Under the pieces are notes generated by a model. That model made no database searches, had not been told where the DNA came from, and saw nothing but the letters and a program-made list of their open reading frames with translations. DNA of 16,131 nt from CAZKTS01 sp964555735 (GTDB lineage Bacteria > Actinomycetota > Acidimicrobiia > IMCC26256 > PALSA-555): contig CAZKTS010000018.1 in assembly GCA_964555735.1 (NCBI GenBank), positions 1-16,131 on the forward strand. Reading direction: 5' to 3'. The translations under genes and the position numbers were made by a program. Below are positions 13,541 through 16,131 of this stretch, one piece after another; within the stretch, counting starts at the first letter, position 1, and every line of letters begins with the position of its first letter.

Positions 13541-14465
13541 GTCCGGCCACCGGGCTCCGCGCGGTCACGACGTAGTCGCTGACCAGCGACCCGATGTAGA
13601 GATCGCGCAGATCGTCACCGGCCCACGCCACGCTCGTGGGCGACTGGAGGATCGTGCCCTCCGGGTCCTCGATCACCACCACGTCCTCCTGGTCGGGCGT
13701 GATCGCGACGATGCGGTTCGCCGAGAGCACGGTCACCCACAGGTTCCCGTCCGCATCGAAGCCGCAACCGTCGGTGAGGCCCCAGCGCGCCAGGACCTCG
13801 GGCTGACCGAACGCGGCGAGGTGCTCCATCCCGTACTCGTCGTCGCGGCGGGCCCCGAGCGGGGGCCCATACCGCTCGATCGCGCCGAGCCCGGTGCCGT
13901 CCACCACGGGGGCGCGCGCGACGTCGCCGTAGGCCGAGCGACAGAAGTAGAGGTGCCGCTCGTCGTCGTCGAAGGTCATGCAGTTGGGCCAGCACACCTC
14001 ATCGGCCACGAGGGCGGCGGTGCCGTCGGGGTCGACGCGGAAGATGAACCCGTCGGCGGCGCCCATCGCGAGCGACGCTGCCGGGTCCTGCCGGGTCGAC
14101 GTGCTCACCCAGACCGCGCCCGAGCGATCGGCCAGCGCGTAGTTGACGGCCCCCAGCGGGCGGCCCTCGACCTCCGACACCCAGTCCTCGGCCGCGCCCG
14201 TCTCGAGGTCGACGCGACGGAGCACGCCCTGCGCGAAGTCGGCCACGACCGCGGTCGCACCGTCGGCCAGGATCGTGAAGCCGTTGGGCTCACCCCCGGT
14301 CGGTGCACCGACGCGACGTACGGACCCGTCGGCGAGGATCTCGCTGACGATCGCCCCGGCATCGGACACGAACACGCGCCCGTCGGGCGCGCGTTGGACG
14401 TCCTCGGGCCGGGCCACACCCTGCGCGGTGCGGCCGAGGTCGGCGAGCGCGATCGGCGCGATCAC
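13527..14465 (-). CDS. SMP-30/gluconolactonase-like beta-propeller hydrolase
   Basis: 312 residues with repeated blade motifs such as APDGRVFVSDA, DRSGAVWVST, DDERHLYFCRSA and DADGNLWVTVLS, as in six-bladed SMP-30/lactonase propellers. The four divalent-metal ligands of SMP-30 (Glu18, Asn103, Asn154, Asp204 in the human protein) appear conserved by alignment in the head: Glu21 in RPEDV, Asn108 in AVNYALAD, Asn161 in WPNCMTF and Asp232 in TDGCGFD. That suggests an active lactonase or esterase-type hydrolase rather than a structural propeller. GTG 14465 overlaps the amidohydrolase stop (GTGA), so the two are translationally coupled; a longer in-frame extension would lie inside the amidohydrolase gene. 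Strictosidine-synthase-like proteins are a more distant alternative. No signal peptide is visible, so it is probably cytoplasmic. Confidence 0.85.
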   Translation of the reverse strand: MIAPIALADLGRTAQGVARPEDVQRAPDGRVFVSDAGAIVSEILADGSVRRVGAPTGGEPNGFTILADGATAVVADFAQGVLRRVDLETGAAEDWVSEVEGRPLGAVNYALADRSGAVWVSTSTRQDPAASLAMGAADGFIFRVDPDGTAALVADEVCWPNCMTFDDDERHLYFCRSAYGDVARAPVVDGTGLGAIERYGPPLGARRDDEYGMEHLAAFGQPEVLARWGLTDGCGFDADGNLWVTVLSANRIVAITPDQEDVVVIEDPEGTILQSPTSVAWAGDDLRDLYIGSLVSDYVVTARSPVAGRARG

Positions 14466-15925
14466 GCCTCGGCGGCCTTGGCCAGGACGTCGGCGGCCTC
14501 CCGCTCGACCGCGGTGCCCTCGAAGAACGTCGGGTTCATCCCGCCGTGCAGGCGCACCGCGTTCTCGAAGGTGAAGTCCCGGAAGTCGGCGTCGGACACC
14601 AGCCCGTCCTCTATGAGCTCGTAGACCTCCTCGACGATCTCGGCCATGTCCTCGACGTCGAAGTGGCCGATGTCGGAACCGAACATCGCGTTCAGGCGCG
14701 CGCCCATCGGGTTCACCTTCGTGTCGAACGCGCACGCGTTCAGGCGGTCGTCGCCCTCACACCCGTAGTAGAAGTTCGGCACGAACTGGCGGTAGAAGTC
14801 CTCGGCCGACTCGAGACCGCACGCACTCCAGTCGTCGAGCTCGTCGGGGTGGTCGGCCCACGACAGGTCGTCGACGAGACGGTCGCGGTGCGCCTTGACC
14901 CGCTCGTGCCCGTGCTTGTCGATCAGGTCCTTGAAGTAGTCCTTGTCGAGCAGCGCCGGGTTGAGGATCTGGATCGCCTCGATGTTGCGCTTCTTCCAGT
15001 GCTCGAGCATCCGGCAGTACAGGCCCTGGGCCCACGCGACGCCGCCCTCGAGGAAGCCGAACTTCAGGTCGGGGAAGCGGTACGGCACCCCGCCCATGAA
15101 CAGCGACTTGGCGATCGCCTCGCCGCCCTCGGCGAAGCCGCCGATCTGGTTGTACTGGTGACGCGAGATCGACGCACGCGACCCCCGGCCGATGGGGCCC
15201 GAGTGGAACGTCGGTGCGACGCCGAGGTCCATGCACTTCTGCCAGACCGGGTCGTAGTCGTACGGACTGTCGATGCCGAAGCAGTCCTGGTACATGACCT
15301 GGTCCGCCAGCTCAGGGTGCTCCCGCGCGACGGCGGGGACCGGGCGCATGACGTCGCCGGCGAACAGCGCGGCCTTGAGACCGAGCGTGCCGATCGCGTA
15401 GTCGAGCTCCTCGATCGCCTCGCCCGGCGTGTGCATCGGGATGACCGCGGCCGGCGTGAGCCGGTCCTCGAGCCCGCTGAACATCTCGGCGTTGTACAGG
15501 TTGTAGGCACGCGCCGCCGCGCGCCGCAGCTCGTCGTCGGCCATGCCCGGCAGCGTCACCACGAGGAGGCCGGTGCCCGGGTAGACGACCGAGAAGTCCA
15601 GGCCGATCTCTTCCATGCGCTCGTAGAGCAGGCCGGGCAGCACGGTGGTGGCACGGTCGACCGTGTTCTCGGTCGGCATCGGCCACCACACCGGCATGGC
15701 GGCGCGCGTGTCGGCCCGCTGCTCGGGCGTCATGCCGAAGGTCCGCCGGACCCACGCGAAGTACTCGAGGAACCGGTCGGGCATGCCCGGCCCGCCGGTC
15801 TCGCGCATGAACTCGAGCAGGACGGGGACGACCTCGAGCTGGTGCGCGTCGACGTCGACGATCGGGTGGTCGAGGCGCGCCTTGATCTCGGCGGTCTTCG
15901 CACTGGGGTGGGTGACGGTGGCCAT
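14462..15925 (-). CDS. amidohydrolase family protein (COG2159/ACMSD-like TIM-barrel hydrolase or decarboxylase)
   Basis: 487 residues, at the long end for the family. The N-terminus has PIVDVDAHQLE, with Asp26 and His28 at the first metal-binding strand. This D-x-H form replaces H-x-H, much as gamma-resorcylate decarboxylases use E-x-H. Later come PTFHSG (His241), LKFGFLEGGVAWAQGL and FGSDIGHFD with Asp418 at the conserved last-strand Asp position. The C-terminal FRDFTFENAVRLHGGMNPTFFEGTAVE is also typical of this family. Members decarboxylate or hydrolyse aromatic and related acids. ATG 15925 follows AGGAGA seven bases upstream, and the gene starts 20 bases after the MaoC-like stop. An insert of about 90 residues between the Glu-Gly-Gly segment and Asp418 (KKRNIEAIQ to FYYGCEG) is larger than in short members. 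The substrate is unknown. Confidence 0.87.
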   Translation of the reverse strand: MATVTHPSAKTAEIKARLDHPIVDVDAHQLEVVPVLLEFMRETGGPGMPDRFLEYFAWVRRTFGMTPEQRADTRAAMPVWWPMPTENTVDRATTVLPGLLYERMEEIGLDFSVVYPGTGLLVVTLPGMADDELRRAAARAYNLYNAEMFSGLEDRLTPAAVIPMHTPGEAIEELDYAIGTLGLKAALFAGDVMRPVPAVAREHPELADQVMYQDCFGIDSPYDYDPVWQKCMDLGVAPTFHSGPIGRGSRASISRHQYNQIGGFAEGGEAIAKSLFMGGVPYRFPDLKFGFLEGGVAWAQGLYCRMLEHWKKRNIEAIQILNPALLDKDYFKDLIDKHGHERVKAHRDRLVDDLSWADHPDELDDWSACGLESAEDFYRQFVPNFYYGCEGDDRLNACAFDTKVNPMGARLNAMFGSDIGHFDVEDMAEIVEEVYELIEDGLVSDADFRDFTFENAVRLHGGMNPTFFEGTAVEREAADVLAKAAEA

Positions 15926-15945
15926 GCGGGTTCTCCTGCTCGTGG

Positions 15946-16131
15946 TCAGTGGTAGATCGAGGTGCGGTAGCCGAGCTTCACGAGCTCGCCGTCCTGGTTC
16001 GTCCAACGCGACTCGTCGACGAGGAAGAGCATCGGTCCGACCTTGCCCTCCTTCTCGTACGCGTCGACGAGCGTCGCGGTGCACGTGATGACGTCGCCGA
16101 CCCGGATGGGGGCGAAGTAGAAGCTGCGCTG
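15946..16131 (-). CDS. MaoC-like/FAS1-type dehydratase N-domain protein, C-terminal end only
   Basis: Only the last 61 residues are in the window. IRVGDVITCTATLVDAYEKE, then GPMLFLVDES, NQDGELVKLGYRTSIYH and the stop match the end of the FAS1-like dehydratase N-domain (MaoC_dehydrat_N, hot-dog fold), where VGD, Y-x-KEG, GP-hydrophobic and N-x-x-GE are conserved. Such domains pair with a second MaoC half to form enoyl-CoA hydratases, for example in steroid or branched-acyl degradation. The partner is not visible downstream, so it would be encoded upstream, outside the window. It appears to be in one transcript with the amidohydrolase. Confidence 0.8.
   Translation of the reverse strand, partial: QRSFYFAPIRVGDVITCTATLVDAYEKEGKVGPMLFLVDESRWTNQDGELVKLGYRTSIYH

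Noticed and set aside
14546..15955. A 469-residue plus-strand open frame opposite the amidohydrolase
   Set aside because: The minus strand encodes a well-matched family protein with a good ribosome binding site; the plus frame has only Val/Leu/Arg-rich antisense composition.

Overview
The window is a gene-dense stretch of a high-GC bacterial chromosome. By eye it is near 70% G+C, with strong GC bias at third codon positions, many GTG starts and 1-4 base stop/start overlaps. Gene content points to an actinobacterium: a TetR-controlled acyl-CoA locus laid out like one in Mycobacterium, a DtxR/IdeR-like iron box, a possible leaderless start, and FAS1-type MaoC and amidohydrolase genes. An acidimicrobial or related environmental lineage is plausible, but this is inference. 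I see no rRNA, tRNA, CRISPR array, insertion sequence or phage gene, and no gene-free gap above about 115 bases.

Region 1 (1-3209, minus strand) runs from an acyl-CoA dehydrogenase through a TetR regulator and an EthD-like dimeric alpha/beta-barrel protein to an alkyltransferase-like DNA-repair protein and the N-terminal part of an alpha/beta hydrolase that leaves the window. Region 2 (3260-8103, plus strand) is divergent from it: acyl-CoA carboxylase beta subunit, MaoC-type hydratase, acetoacetyl-CoA synthetase and a CitE-like lyase. A perfect CTATCG-N6-CGATAG inverted repeat lies in the 50 bases between the two divergent starts and is the likely TetR operator. Read together, dehydrogenase, carboxylase, hydratase, lyase and acetoacetyl-CoA synthetase match the lower leucine pathway: isovaleryl-CoA, 3-methylcrotonyl-CoA, 3-methylglutaconyl-CoA, HMG-CoA, acetyl-CoA plus acetoacetate, acetoacetyl-CoA. 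The layout resembles the M. tuberculosis Rv2498c-Rv2506 region. The biotin-carrying alpha subunit of the carboxylase is not in the window, and a single acetoacetyl-CoA synthetase stands where M. tuberculosis has a CoA-transferase pair.

Region 3 (8120-12057) is a ferric-iron-type ABC importer. The ATPase is on minus; the substrate-binding protein and a fused two-domain permease are on plus. The divergent control region of about 115 bases holds overlapping -10 candidates, a DtxR/IdeR-like box, a 13-base tandem repeat and a G-tract array on the minus strand. A hairpin straddles the two convergent stop codons between the CitE-like gene and the ATPase gene.

Region 4 (12059-16131, minus strand) is a tight run of five genes: the C-terminal end of a FAS1-like MaoC dehydratase domain, an amidohydrolase of the ACMSD/COG2159 type, an SMP-30-like beta-propeller hydrolase, a YdjA-like nitroreductase and a short-chain dehydrogenase. 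It looks like part of a catabolic cluster for an unidentified substrate and is the least explained part of the window.
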